From an uncultured Eubacteriales bacterium (lineage in GTDB: Bacteria; Bacillota; Clostridia; Christensenellales; Borkfalkiaceae), in contig UQZE01000029.1 of NCBI GenBank assembly GCA_900545325.1, forward strand, positions 1 through 17,835: 17,835 bases of DNA, written 5' to 3'. Numbering within the stretch: position 1 is the first letter of the stretch; each line of letters starts with the position of its first letter. Shown piece after piece: positions 5,712 to 14,508 of the stretch. Position numbers and translations under genes: made by a program. Below the pieces are notes generated by a model that searched no databases, was not told where the DNA came from, and saw nothing but the letters and a program-made list of their open reading frames with translations.

Positions 5712-7451
5712 ATGAAAAAAACTACAAGATGGTTGTGTATGGCGCTCATAGCCGTTATGACGCTTACGGCGGGCCTGGGCGCCGCCTGCAGCCGCGACCC
5801 GAGCGGGATCAAAATAGACCCCAAGCGCACGCAGTTATACGTCAGCAGCCACGACGGGGGATACGGTTCCGAGTGGCTGACCGCCGCTTCGGCGCGCTTT
5901 GAAGAATATTATAAGGACGTATCCTTCGAAGACGGCAAGACGGGCGTGCAGATCATACCCGATACGCCTAAGGTTATCGGCACGGCGATGCTCGCGGACA
6001 TTAAAAATTCGCGCAACGAAGTCATCTTTACGGAAAGCGTGTATTATTACGATTATTTGGCCGCCGGCGCAATGGCGGAAGTTACCGATATCGTGTCCGG
6101 CAAAAATTCCGACCTGACCGAATACGGCGACGAGGGCGGCAACATCGAGGGCAAGCTCACCGAACAGCAGATAGCTTATTACAAGACTTCGGACGGGAAA
6201 TATTACGGCGTTCCGCATTACGCGGCGTTCATGGGCATTATGTACGACGTAGATCTGTTCGAGGAAAAGATGTTCTATTTTTCCGCCGATGAAAATAACG
6301 GAAACGACGGTTTCATCGTCAAGGAAAACGATAAGCGTTCGGCCGGCCCCGACGGCGAATTCTGCGAAATCTGCGCCGCCAACGGCTATGATTACAGCGG
6401 ACACACGTGCGACGACGGCCTGCCCGCCACGTACGACGATTTCGTGAAGCTGTGCGACTATATCGTGGGCGCCGGCGTAACGCCGCTCATCTGGTCGGGC
6501 GAAAACCATGCCGATACGCTCGGCAAATTTATGGCGCAGCTCGCCGCCGATTTCGAAGGCAGCGAATACGCGCTCAATTTCAGTTTCGACGGCACGGCGA
6601 CGCATCTTGTAAAGTCCGTGGACGCGAGCGGAAACGTTACTTATAAAGAACCTACGAAAATACAAAACAGCAACGGGTACGAACTGTACTCCTCGGCGGG
6701 CAGATATTACGCGGTGGATTTCGTGGAAAAAATACTTTCCAAGTCGAATTACCACCACGATCTCGCGTTCAATACCACGCATTCGCATATGGACGCGCAG
6801 GACGATTTCCTGTACAGCAAGGATGAGGACAGGAGGATCGCCATGCTGATCGACGGCAACTGGTGGGAAAACGAGGCCGACGGCACCTTTGCCGATATGT
6901 CCAACGGCAAAGACGACGATCCCAATTCCCGTCATAGCCGCCGCATAGGGTATATGCCGCTGCCGAAGGCGACCGAAGATCAGGTGGGCGAGGGCGTTAC
7001 GCTCACGGACTTCCTCTATTCCATGGGCTTTATCAACGCGAACGTTACCGATCCCGTGAAACTCGATTTGGCGAAAAAGTTCCTGAAATTCGTCAACTCG
7101 CAGGAATCGCTGGAAGAATTCACCGTTATTACGAGCGCGCCGAAGAGCCTCGAATACGAGATGTCGGAGGAATCGCTGGAAAAAATGACCTATTTCGGAC
7201 AGAGCGTGTGGAGCACGAGACAGCACGCCACGGTCATCTATCCGTACAGCACCAACAGGCTCTACCTCAACCACCAGTCGGATTTCGTTTTCCAGGGAGG
7301 CTTCAATTCCCTGATCGGAGGTCAGGTGGTAACGGATATTTCCAAAAAGATAAACGACGAACACATCTCCGCGAAGGAAGTGTTCGACGGCATTGTGAGT
7401 TACCGCACCGCGGAACGCTGGAACGCTACATATTCGGGTGAGTTCAAGTGA
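5712..7451 (+). CDS. ABC transporter extracellular solute-binding lipoprotein (family 1, carbohydrate type)
   Basis: This is the surface receptor of a carbohydrate importer. The 579-residue precursor has a basic N-terminus (MKKTTRW), a hydrophobic stretch (8-22) and a lipoprotein cysteine at Cys26 in LGAAC, where the G at -3 is a weaker lipobox. Typical family-1 features follow: YYGVPHYAAFMGIMYDVDLFEE, GLPATYDDF, a PLIWSG segment, IDGNWWENEA and a C-terminal helix-rich lobe. The start is set at 5712 by AGGAGG at 5699-5704 and by the signal peptide. The frame is open upstream to 5562, but only through the palindromic repeats. It is longer than the common 420-460 residues. It carries an unusual Cys218-x2-Cys221-x9-His231-x-Cys233 insert. 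The stop overlaps the start of the first permease, showing translational coupling. The ligand is not predictable. Confidence 0.92.
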   Translation: MKKTTRWLCMALIAVMTLTAGLGAACSRDPSGIKIDPKRTQLYVSSHDGGYGSEWLTAASARFEEYYKDVSFEDGKTGVQIIPDTPKVIGTAMLADIKNSRNEVIFTESVYYYDYLAAGAMAEVTDIVSGKNSDLTEYGDEGGNIEGKLTEQQIAYYKTSDGKYYGVPHYAAFMGIMYDVDLFEEKMFYFSADENNGNDGFIVKENDKRSAGPDGEFCEICAANGYDYSGHTCDDGLPATYDDFVKLCDYIVGAGVTPLIWSGENHADTLGKFMAQLAADFEGSEYALNFSFDGTATHLVKSVDASGNVTYKEPTKIQNSNGYELYSSAGRYYAVDFVEKILSKSNYHHDLAFNTTHSHMDAQDDFLYSKDEDRRIAMLIDGNWWENEADGTFADMSNGKDDDPNSRHSRRIGYMPLPKATEDQVGEGVTLTDFLYSMGFINANVTDPVKLDLAKKFLKFVNSQESLEEFTVITSAPKSLEYEMSEESLEKMTYFGQSVWSTRQHATVIYPYSTNRLYLNHQSDFVFQGGFNSLIGGQVVTDISKKINDEHISAKEVFDGIVSYRTAERWNATYSGEFK

Positions 7452-8488
7452 TTAAGGCTAAGAAAAGACAAATAGAAAAGGATAGCGGAAAGCTGGACGC
7501 CGTCAAACGGAAGATCTCGGACTTTTTCTACTCTGTCAGCGTAAAGGTGCACGAAAAATTGCCGCGCAGGAGCGGCCGCGCCGCGGCGATCGGGCTGAAA
7601 AAGCGCAACGACATGATTTTTTACTGTCTGATGATGCTCTTTCCCATCGCCCAGTTCTGCACGTTCTACATAGCGGTGAACCTCAATTCGGTGATTTTGG
7701 CGTTCAAGAATTACGAAACGCTGGACGGAACGTACGGCTGGGCGGGGTTTGAAAATTTCAGACTGGTCTTTTACAACCTGGTGCACGAACCGACCTTGCT
7801 GTATTCCGCGAAGAATTCTCTCATTCTCTACGCCTGCGGGCTGGTGGTCGGCGTGCCGCTCGCGCTGATGTTCAGCTTTTACATCTACAAGAAAAAGCCG
7901 CTTTACCGCGTGTTTAAAATCATGCTCTTTCTGCCTTCCATCATCTCGGCCATCGCCATGACGGTCATGTTCAAATACTTTGTGGAAAGGGCTATCCCCG
8001 AACTGCTGGAACTGATCTTCGGCAAAACGTACACGGGGCTGCTTTCTTCCGGCTCGGCCACGGCGTTCGCCACGCTGGTGTTCTATTCCATATGGATAGG
8101 TTTCGGCACGGGCATACTGATGTATTCGGGCGCGATGAACGCCATTTCCGATTCCGTGGTGGAGGCGGCGCAGATAGACGGAATAGGCACGGTGCGCGAG
8201 TTTTTTAACATAACGATACCGCTGATCTGGCCCACCATCGTAACCTTTCTGGTCGTCGGCGTGGCGGGAATATTCACCAATCAGATGAACCTGTTCAGCT
8301 TTTTCGGCCCGAAAGCGGAAAATAGCCTTTCCACCTTCGGATATTATCTTTACAGCAACACGCAGTCTGCGACCACGGCGGATTATCCGTATCTCAGCAG
8401 CATGGGCATCGTGATGACCTTTATCGCCGTGCCGCTCACGTTGCTCGTCAAGTTCCTGCTCGAAAAGTTCGGGCCGAGCACAGATTAG
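7448..8488 (+). CDS. ABC sugar transporter permease, MalF/UgpA-type
   Basis: This is a membrane subunit of the importer, with 346 residues and six predicted transmembrane helices at about 57-79, 122-146, 155-178, 206-228, 258-280 and 316-338. The cytoplasmic EAA loop, which docks the ATPase, is EAAQIDGIGTVREFFNITIP starting at residue 239. A basic, roughly 55-residue cytoplasmic N-terminal extension precedes the first helix. The start is a GTG at 7448 whose bases overlap the TGA of the binding-protein gene (GTGA). GGTGAG at 7437-7442 serves as ribosome binding site. It pairs with the MalG-type permease downstream. No ATPase gene is in the operon, so a shared MsmK/UgpC-like ATPase elsewhere is inferred. 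Confidence 0.93.
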   Translation: MIKAKKRQIEKDSGKLDAVKRKISDFFYSVSVKVHEKLPRRSGRAAAIGLKKRNDMIFYCLMMLFPIAQFCTFYIAVNLNSVILAFKNYETLDGTYGWAGFENFRLVFYNLVHEPTLLYSAKNSLILYACGLVVGVPLALMFSFYIYKKKPLYRVFKIMLFLPSIISAIAMTVMFKYFVERAIPELLELIFGKTYTGLLSSGSATAFATLVFYSIWIGFGTGILMYSGAMNAISDSVVEAAQIDGIGTVREFFNITIPLIWPTIVTFLVVGVAGIFTNQMNLFSFFGPKAENSLSTFGYYLYSNTQSATTADYPYLSSMGIVMTFIAVPLTLLVKFLLEKFGPSTD

Positions 8489-8498
8489 GAGGGGGCGT

Positions 8499-9485
8499 AT
8501 GGAAGAAAATCTGAACAACAAAGAAAACGCCGTTTCCGAAACCGCGGCCGCCGACGCCTGCGCGATCGAGGGCGCCGCGGCGGTGCCGACGGCGGCGGAA
8601 AAGAGAAAAAGGCGTTTCAGCATAGTCATGCTGATTTTGGGGATCATACTCGTTCTATATTCGATATCCCTGGTCGTGCCTATCGTATGGGGCATGCTGT
8701 CTTCGCTGAAAACCAAAGGCGAATTCAGAAACAACCTTTTCGGCCTGCCGGGGGGCTGGCCGTGGAACTGGGCATGGGAAAATTACGGTTCGGTGTTCCG
8801 CACTTTCGCCATCCCCGTGGAGGCCGGCGCGGGTTCGAGAGACGTGTATTTTCTCGAAATGATGTGGTACTCCCTGCTGTACGCGGTGGGGTGTTCGTTT
8901 GCGGCGACGTTCGTCGCGAGCATAGTGGCTTATCTCGTGGCGAAGTTTCCCTATAAGTTTTCCAAAGTGGTGTATACGATCGTCATTGTGGCGATGATCT
9001 TACCCATCGTAGGTTCTCTGCCTTCGGAAATCCAGATGGCGCGCGCACTCGGATTTTTCGACCACATCTGGGGACTGTGGCTGATGAAGGCGAATTTTCT
9101 GGGCATGTATTTCCTCGTTTTCCACGGCGTGTTCAAAAACGTGCCGCAGGAATTTTCGGACGCGGCTTACGTGGACGGCGCGGGCAATCTGAGCGTGCTG
9201 TTCCGCATCGTCTTTCCTATCGTGAAAAACACCTTTTTCACGGTCATGCTGCTCAACTTTATCGCTTTCTGGAACGATTACCAGGTGCCGCTTATCTACC
9301 TGCCGAACTTTCCGACGGCGGCTTACGGCCTGTACTGGTTTACGAGCGCGTCGTTGCAGTCGAACTCCAACGTGCCGATGCGGCTCGCGGGCTGTATGAC
9401 CGTTCTCGTTCCCATACTGGTGCTGTTTCTGTTCTTCAGCAACCGACTGATCGGCAACATTACGATCGGCGGATTAAAAGAATAA
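8499..9485 (+). CDS. ABC sugar transporter permease, MalG/UgpE-type
   Basis: This is the second membrane subunit, 328 residues, with six predicted helices at about 41-65, 123-147, 157-173, 193-212, 243-262 and 296-315. The EAA-type loop reads EFSDAAYVDGAGNLSVLFRI, starting near residue 218. The first 38 residues are an Ala/Glu-rich low-complexity cytoplasmic tail ending in KRKRR, unusual for this subunit and absent from most relatives as far as I know. The family-typical C-terminus NRLIGNITIGGLKE is intact. The ATG at 8499 follows a strong AGGAGG whose first A and G are part of the preceding TAG stop, so the two permeases are tightly coupled. It forms the transport channel with the upstream MalF-type subunit. 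Confidence 0.93.
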   Translation: MEENLNNKENAVSETAAADACAIEGAAAVPTAAEKRKRRFSIVMLILGIILVLYSISLVVPIVWGMLSSLKTKGEFRNNLFGLPGGWPWNWAWENYGSVFRTFAIPVEAGAGSRDVYFLEMMWYSLLYAVGCSFAATFVASIVAYLVAKFPYKFSKVVYTIVIVAMILPIVGSLPSEIQMARALGFFDHIWGLWLMKANFLGMYFLVFHGVFKNVPQEFSDAAYVDGAGNLSVLFRIVFPIVKNTFFTVMLLNFIAFWNDYQVPLIYLPNFPTAAYGLYWFTSASLQSNSNVPMRLAGCMTVLVPILVLFLFFSNRLIGNITIGGLKE

Positions 9486-9500
9486 ATAAGGAGGATTGGA

Positions 9501-12500
9501 ATGAAAGAGAAAAATGCCTGGCGCAGAAGCGCCCTGATCGCTACGTTCGCAATCCTGCTCGTCTGTCTTTGCGCGACGATGATATTCGCGCGCAGGACGG
9601 ACGCGCAGAGCGAACTGCAGGACGAGTACCGCATCAATACCGTTCTGAGCGTTCCCGACATGCAGGTTACCGTGGACGGCAAAAAGTACGACGCCGACAC
9701 CACGATCCGCTTTCCAAGCGGCGCGGCGTACGCTTCGGAAGAAATCACGCTTTCCGAAATGGGCAGATACACCGTGGAAAACCGCGCGACGGTCGGGGGC
9801 AGGCTTTACAGGGAATACCTTTATTTCACCGTATACAAAGACCTTTACGAAACGACGGGCGGCATGAACGCGACGGCCGTTTATCAGCCTTCGCCCCTCG
9901 TGCCCGACGTGGACGGCATCTACCTGCGGCTCGATTCCGGTTCGGTATTCCGCTACAACAGGGTGATAGACCTCAAAGAACTTGGCCGGGATACGCCGAT
10001 CATCACCACGTTCTATTCGCCCGAAAAGGTAGGGGAAATGGACGGGCTTACGCTCTGGTTCACGCTTACGGACGTTTACGACGAGAACAATTACGTTACG
10101 GTGAGATGCAACGCCACCCGCGACGGGATCGGCCACGGCGTTACCTATCTGCAGGCGGGCGCGGCGGGACAGCCTACCACGGGCGTGGAATGGAATCTCG
10201 GCAAAGTCCACAGAAATAATATTTACGGTTTCGCCATCAGCGCGTCCTTCTACGGCGTGCCGAAGAGCGGAGAAATGGAAAACAACGGCGTCGATCTTTA
10301 TTTCGACACGGAAACCAACCAGGTTTTAAGCAAAATGGGCGGCGGCAACAGCAACCTCGTCGTCGATCTGGACGATCCCGCGTACTTCACCGATCTCTTC
10401 GGCGGTTTTACCACGGGCGAAGTATTCCTTTCCATTTATGCGACAGACTTGCAGAAATCCACGTTCGGGCTGGAGATCAAGTCCATCGCCGGGCACGATC
10501 TTTCCCAAAACAAGCTGGTGGACGATCTCGGCCCCGACATTACGGTGGATTTCGGCGAATTCGCGGCGGACGCCCTGCCGCAGGGACTGACGGGGCATCC
10601 GTATCCCCTGTTCACGGCGGTCGCGATAGACCAGTATAACGGCGAAGTGGAGGTTTCCGCGAACGTATACGAAAATTATTACAGCAGCAACAAGATAGAC
10701 GCGTATGTCGAAAACGGCGTGTTCCTGCCCGACCATGCGGGCAAATACACCATAGAATACAGCGCGTCGGACTGGACGGGGAACGTCAGCCGCTATCCCG
10801 TGGATATCGTCGTGAGCGACAGCGCGCCCGCGCTCGTCCTCGACGTAGACGAAGCGGAACGCGTTACGAGCGGTTACGTGGGCACGAAAATACCCGTCAG
10901 CGAAGCGCTCGTTTCGGGCGGCGCAGGCGGCGGCAGGGTAGTCAAGACCGTGCTCGGTCCCGACGGGGAGGAGATCGCCGCGGAAGAATATTTCGTGCCG
11001 CGCACGGCGGGCGAATATACCGTGAAATATACGGCGCAGGACTACGTGTCGCAGCAAAAGACCTACGAATATAAGGTGAACGTAACGCTCGGCAGCGATC
11101 CCGTGTTCGAGGATGAGGCCGCGCTCCCGCGGTATTTCATTACGGGATCGACGTATGCGCTGCCAAAACTTACCGCGCTCAATTACACGGAAAACGGCTG
11201 TACGGAAATAACTACGGGCATTAAGGTCAAGGACGGTTCGGGCGAGCGCACGCTCGGCACGGACGGCAGAACGGAATTTACCGGCAGCGGCGAGGTGGTG
11301 ATCACCTACGTTGCGAAATCCGCCACGGGCAGCGCGGAGAAGAGCTATACCGTGCCCCTGCTCGACGTATGGAACGAGGAGGGCACGCTGGATATGGAAA
11401 ACTACTTCGCCCTCGACGGGTTTGCGACGCGCGGCGCGGCGGAGGATTACGTATGGTTCGGCACGTCCGGCGCGAAGGATACCGCAAAACTTACGTTTGC
11501 CAATCCCTTGCTCACGAGCGAGCTTGCGCTTAACTTCCGCGTCAATACCGAGAAAAACGCTTACGACGCCGTGAACGTCTATCTGGAAGACGCGAAGAGC
11601 GGAGAAACGCTGAAATTCACCTACCGGAGGAACGGGGACGCCTCTTCTTTCCGCATCAACGACGGCGCGACGATATATAACCTTTCGTCTTCTTTCTCGA
11701 ACGCGCAGGTGAACGAATTCCGTTTCCGCTACGACAACGCGGATCCGCGCGTTTCCTACGCGGGCGACGGCGAATACGTGAAGGTTCCGACCGCGGCGGA
11801 CGGAACGGCGTTCGACGGTTTTGAAAGCGGGCTCGTCTATCTCACCTTGGAGATCACGGGCGTGAAAGGGGACAGCGAAATTTTCGTAAGGGAACTCAAC
11901 AAACAGATATTCAACGAAGCGCCGCTCGACAGAGTGGAGCCGAGTGTGCAGATTCTCGGCAGCTACGGCGGAACGATGGAATACGGTTCTGAAATATCGG
12001 TCAACGAAATCGTATGCGCAGACGTGCTCGATCCGAATCCGCAGGCGCTGCTCACGGTGAGCGCGCCCGACGGGAACCCCGTGGTTTCCGTGGACGGCGT
12101 TACGCTCGAGAACGTGGCTCCCGCCGCGTATAAATTCAAACTGGACGCGTTCGGCACGTACAAGATCAGCTTCAAGCTCAACGACTGGCGCAACAGCGGC
12201 AGCAAGTCGTATTCCGTATTCGTGGTGGACGACGTCGCGCCCGTGATTTCCCCCGAAGGGAAAATGATCTCGGAAGGCAAACTCGGCGCAACGGTGGTCG
12301 TGCCCTCCGTAACGGTGAGCGACAACGTTTCCTCCGCGGAAAAGATAACCGTGGAAACGTACGTGCTGCTGCCGACGGGCAGAATGATAAAACTTCCCGG
12401 CAATTCCTTCATCGCGTCCGTAGCGGGGGAATACGCCGTGGTGATCGCCGCCCGCGACGAAGCGGGCAATATCGGCACCTACCGTTACAATCTGACGATC

Positions 12501-12515
12501 AAGGAGGGCAGATAA
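9501..12515 (+). CDS. Large exported beta-sandwich protein with duplicated jelly-roll and Ig-like domains
   Basis: The product has 1004 residues and no recognisable enzyme motif. A basic start and hydrophobic segment (11-30) is either a signal peptide (possible cleavage after TDA, residue 35) or a membrane anchor. A first laminin-G/jelly-roll-like region lies at about 115-335 and a second at about 620-800. The two share the closing pattern F-x-x-G-x-V-x-L-x-I/L-x-x-T/A, visible as GGFTTGEVFLSIYATDL and GFESGLVYLTLEITGV. Ig-like domains with the closing strand motif AGxYTxxYxAxD occur at about 340-440, 441-530, 531-622, 808-910 and 911-1004. No LPXTG or S-layer anchor follows. AAGGAGG at 9488-9494 supports the ATG at 9501, 15 bases after the permease gene. 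Co-transcription with a sugar importer suggests a surface glycan-binding partner; this is inference. Confidence 0.8.
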   Translation: MKEKNAWRRSALIATFAILLVCLCATMIFARRTDAQSELQDEYRINTVLSVPDMQVTVDGKKYDADTTIRFPSGAAYASEEITLSEMGRYTVENRATVGGRLYREYLYFTVYKDLYETTGGMNATAVYQPSPLVPDVDGIYLRLDSGSVFRYNRVIDLKELGRDTPIITTFYSPEKVGEMDGLTLWFTLTDVYDENNYVTVRCNATRDGIGHGVTYLQAGAAGQPTTGVEWNLGKVHRNNIYGFAISASFYGVPKSGEMENNGVDLYFDTETNQVLSKMGGGNSNLVVDLDDPAYFTDLFGGFTTGEVFLSIYATDLQKSTFGLEIKSIAGHDLSQNKLVDDLGPDITVDFGEFAADALPQGLTGHPYPLFTAVAIDQYNGEVEVSANVYENYYSSNKIDAYVENGVFLPDHAGKYTIEYSASDWTGNVSRYPVDIVVSDSAPALVLDVDEAERVTSGYVGTKIPVSEALVSGGAGGGRVVKTVLGPDGEEIAAEEYFVPRTAGEYTVKYTAQDYVSQQKTYEYKVNVTLGSDPVFEDEAALPRYFITGSTYALPKLTALNYTENGCTEITTGIKVKDGSGERTLGTDGRTEFTGSGEVVITYVAKSATGSAEKSYTVPLLDVWNEEGTLDMENYFALDGFATRGAAEDYVWFGTSGAKDTAKLTFANPLLTSELALNFRVNTEKNAYDAVNVYLEDAKSGETLKFTYRRNGDASSFRINDGATIYNLSSSFSNAQVNEFRFRYDNADPRVSYAGDGEYVKVPTAADGTAFDGFESGLVYLTLEITGVKGDSEIFVRELNKQIFNEAPLDRVEPSVQILGSYGGTMEYGSEISVNEIVCADVLDPNPQALLTVSAPDGNPVVSVDGVTLENVAPAAYKFKLDAFGTYKISFKLNDWRNSGSKSYSVFVVDDVAPVISPEGKMISEGKLGATVVVPSVTVSDNVSSAEKITVETYVLLPTGRMIKLPGNSFIASVAGEYAVVIAARDEAGNIGTYRYNLTIKEGR

Positions 12516-14450
12516 ATGAAGATTTGGAAAATAACGGCCGTTCTCTGCTGCCTCATCATGGCTTTTTCGCTGGTCGGCTGCAAAAGGAGCGCGCAGCCCG
12601 TGGACACGATAGACGTTTCCGAAGGGGAGGTGCCGTACACGGGCGGCACGCACGTTTTCAACATCAAAAAGACCAACCGCAATATCGTGGAAAACGGGAA
12701 AAGCGAATATAAAATCGTCGTTCCCGCGGACGCGGAAAGCGAAATAACCGTGGCGGCGGACGAGATTAAGGTTTGGGTGCAGAAATCCACGGGCGTGATC
12801 CTGGAAACGCTGACCGACGCCGACGCCGCGTGGTCTTCCTCTGCGAAATACATATCCTTAGGGGATACGAAAACGGCGGAGGCGGCGGGCGTGGCTCTCA
12901 CGGAAGAAGTCGGGTTTTCGGGCTATCAGATCAAGTCGAAGGGCGAGTGCGTTTTCGTGCTGGGCGAAACGGACAGCGGCGTGCTGTTCGGCGCCTACGA
13001 ACTGTTGTACGATCTGGTGAACTTCCGCGCTTACAGTTCGGACGAATACGCCTACGACGAAAAGACGGAGATCGCTTTCAGCGAATACGACGTTACCGAC
13101 ATTCCCGATTTCAATTACCGCGTTACCGCATACGGGCTTTCCACCAACGACGCCTACCTTGCGAGAAGGCTGCGCTATAACCAGTCGGACGACGTGTGGA
13201 TCCCCGTGGACGGTGCGACGTGGCACAATACCTTCAAATATCTGCCGCCCGAAACTTATAAGACCGAGCATCCGAAATGGTACAGCGGGGACGGCACGCA
13301 GCTCTGTTTCCTCGCGCACGGAGACGAAGCGGAGGCTGAGGAACTCTATCAGACGCTGCTCGCAAAGCTTATATCCTGCCTCGAAGAATATCCCGACAGG
13401 CAGAACATAACCATCACGCAGGAAGACAAGCGCACGTGGTGCGATTGCGCCGCCTGCAAAGAAAATCTGCAAAAATACGGCACGGACGCCGCGACCGTGG
13501 TGCAGTTCTGCAACAGGATAGCGGAGGACGTGGAAAAATACTTCGCGGAGAAAAACAGTTCGCGGCAGGTGAACATCTGCTTTTTCGCCTACCATATGAC
13601 GACGAACGCGCCCGTGATCAAAAACGCGGACGGCAGCTATTCTCCCGTGGACGATTCCGTGGTGTGCCGCGACAACGTGTGCGTGTTCTACGCGCCGATC
13701 GACGCCGATTACTCGCATTCCTTCTACGAAACGGAAAACGCCTCTTTCGCGGAAACGATGGACGCGTGGCGCGCGCTTTCCGACAAACTGTATCTGTGGC
13801 TGTACAGCACGAACTTCCATTACTATCTCTACCCGTTCAACAGCTTCAACAGCATGCAGGGAAATTACTGGTTCGCGCTCAACCGCGGCGGCAGCTATAT
13901 GTTCGACCAGGGACAGTGGAACAATTCCAACTCCACGGGCTGGGGCAGGCTGAAAGTGTGGCTCAACAGCAAGCTGCAATGGGACAGCTCGCTCAACATG
14001 AACGAACTGATCGACGAGTTTTTCGGGAATTATTATAAGCAGGCGGCGGAGCCGATGCGCGAACTTTTCGATCTCTACCGCATGCAGTGCGTCTATATAG
14101 AAGAAACGCTGAACACCACGGGCGGCATTTACCTGAACAACGTAAAATCGGAATTCTGGCCGCAGAGCACGCTCAACGCGCTGCTCGGCAAAATAGACGA
14201 AGCCTACGCCGCCATAGAGCCGCTCAAAGAGAGCGACGGCGAACTGTACGCTTCTCTCCGCGACAGGATATGCCTCGAAAGCCTGGCGTACCGCTATCTC
14301 TATATCGAACTGTATTCGGGCAGAATGACCTCCGGCGAAGCGCTGGAAGAGAAAAACTCTTTCAAGGAAGACTGCACCGCGCTCAACGTAACGAAAGTGA
14401 AAGAGGGCGGGGACATAAGCGAGCTCTGGGCGAGCTGGGGCATAGCGTAG
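12516..14450 (+). CDS. DUF4838-type lipoprotein, glycoside-hydrolase-like
   Basis: The 644-residue precursor has the lipobox LVGC with Cys22 as the lipidated residue. Residues 62-195 form an alpha/beta domain like the N-terminal domain of GH20/GH67-type enzymes: KIVVPADAESEITVAADEI, then YISLGDT, then YQIKSKGECVFVLGETDSG and GVLFGAYELLYDLVNFR. Residues about 200-480 fit a TIM-barrel-like DUF4838 domain. It includes the hallmark CxCxxC at Cys309, Cys311 and Cys314 after ITITQEDKRTW, then FFAYH and LYLWLYSTNFHYY. A helical C-terminal part follows. The ATG directly follows the upstream TAA, with AAGGAGG at 12501-12507. It is the only enzyme-like surface protein in the operon and could cut an oligosaccharide for import, but catalysis is not established for this family. 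The mature chain has 13 cysteines besides the lipidated one. Confidence 0.85.
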   Translation: MKIWKITAVLCCLIMAFSLVGCKRSAQPVDTIDVSEGEVPYTGGTHVFNIKKTNRNIVENGKSEYKIVVPADAESEITVAADEIKVWVQKSTGVILETLTDADAAWSSSAKYISLGDTKTAEAAGVALTEEVGFSGYQIKSKGECVFVLGETDSGVLFGAYELLYDLVNFRAYSSDEYAYDEKTEIAFSEYDVTDIPDFNYRVTAYGLSTNDAYLARRLRYNQSDDVWIPVDGATWHNTFKYLPPETYKTEHPKWYSGDGTQLCFLAHGDEAEAEELYQTLLAKLISCLEEYPDRQNITITQEDKRTWCDCAACKENLQKYGTDAATVVQFCNRIAEDVEKYFAEKNSSRQVNICFFAYHMTTNAPVIKNADGSYSPVDDSVVCRDNVCVFYAPIDADYSHSFYETENASFAETMDAWRALSDKLYLWLYSTNFHYYLYPFNSFNSMQGNYWFALNRGGSYMFDQGQWNNSNSTGWGRLKVWLNSKLQWDSSLNMNELIDEFFGNYYKQAAEPMRELFDLYRMQCVYIEETLNTTGGIYLNNVKSEFWPQSTLNALLGKIDEAYAAIEPLKESDGELYASLRDRICLESLAYRYLYIELYSGRMTSGEALEEKNSFKEDCTALNVTKVKEGGDISELWASWGIA

Positions 14451-14508
14451 GATATAATCTGAAAATACCTCGGTTATCGAGATATTTAATAAAACAGGAG
14501 GAAAAAAG
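14451..14508 (+). other. Intercistronic inverted repeat with -10-like box
   Basis: This 58-base gap is the longest within the operon. TATAAT occurs at 14453-14458 directly after the stop, but no -35 box lies at the proper distance, so an internal promoter is doubtful. An 8-bp inverted repeat with one mismatch, ATACCTCG (14465-14472) and CGAGATAT (14478-14485), has no T-run and may be a processing or stability element. AGGAGG at 14496-14501 serves the next gene. Confidence 0.35.

Noticed and set aside
14453..14458. Internal promoter before the last gene (TATAAT)
   Set aside because: No -35-like hexamer lies 16-18 bases upstream, no extended -10 TG is present, and the spacing fits simple operon continuation.
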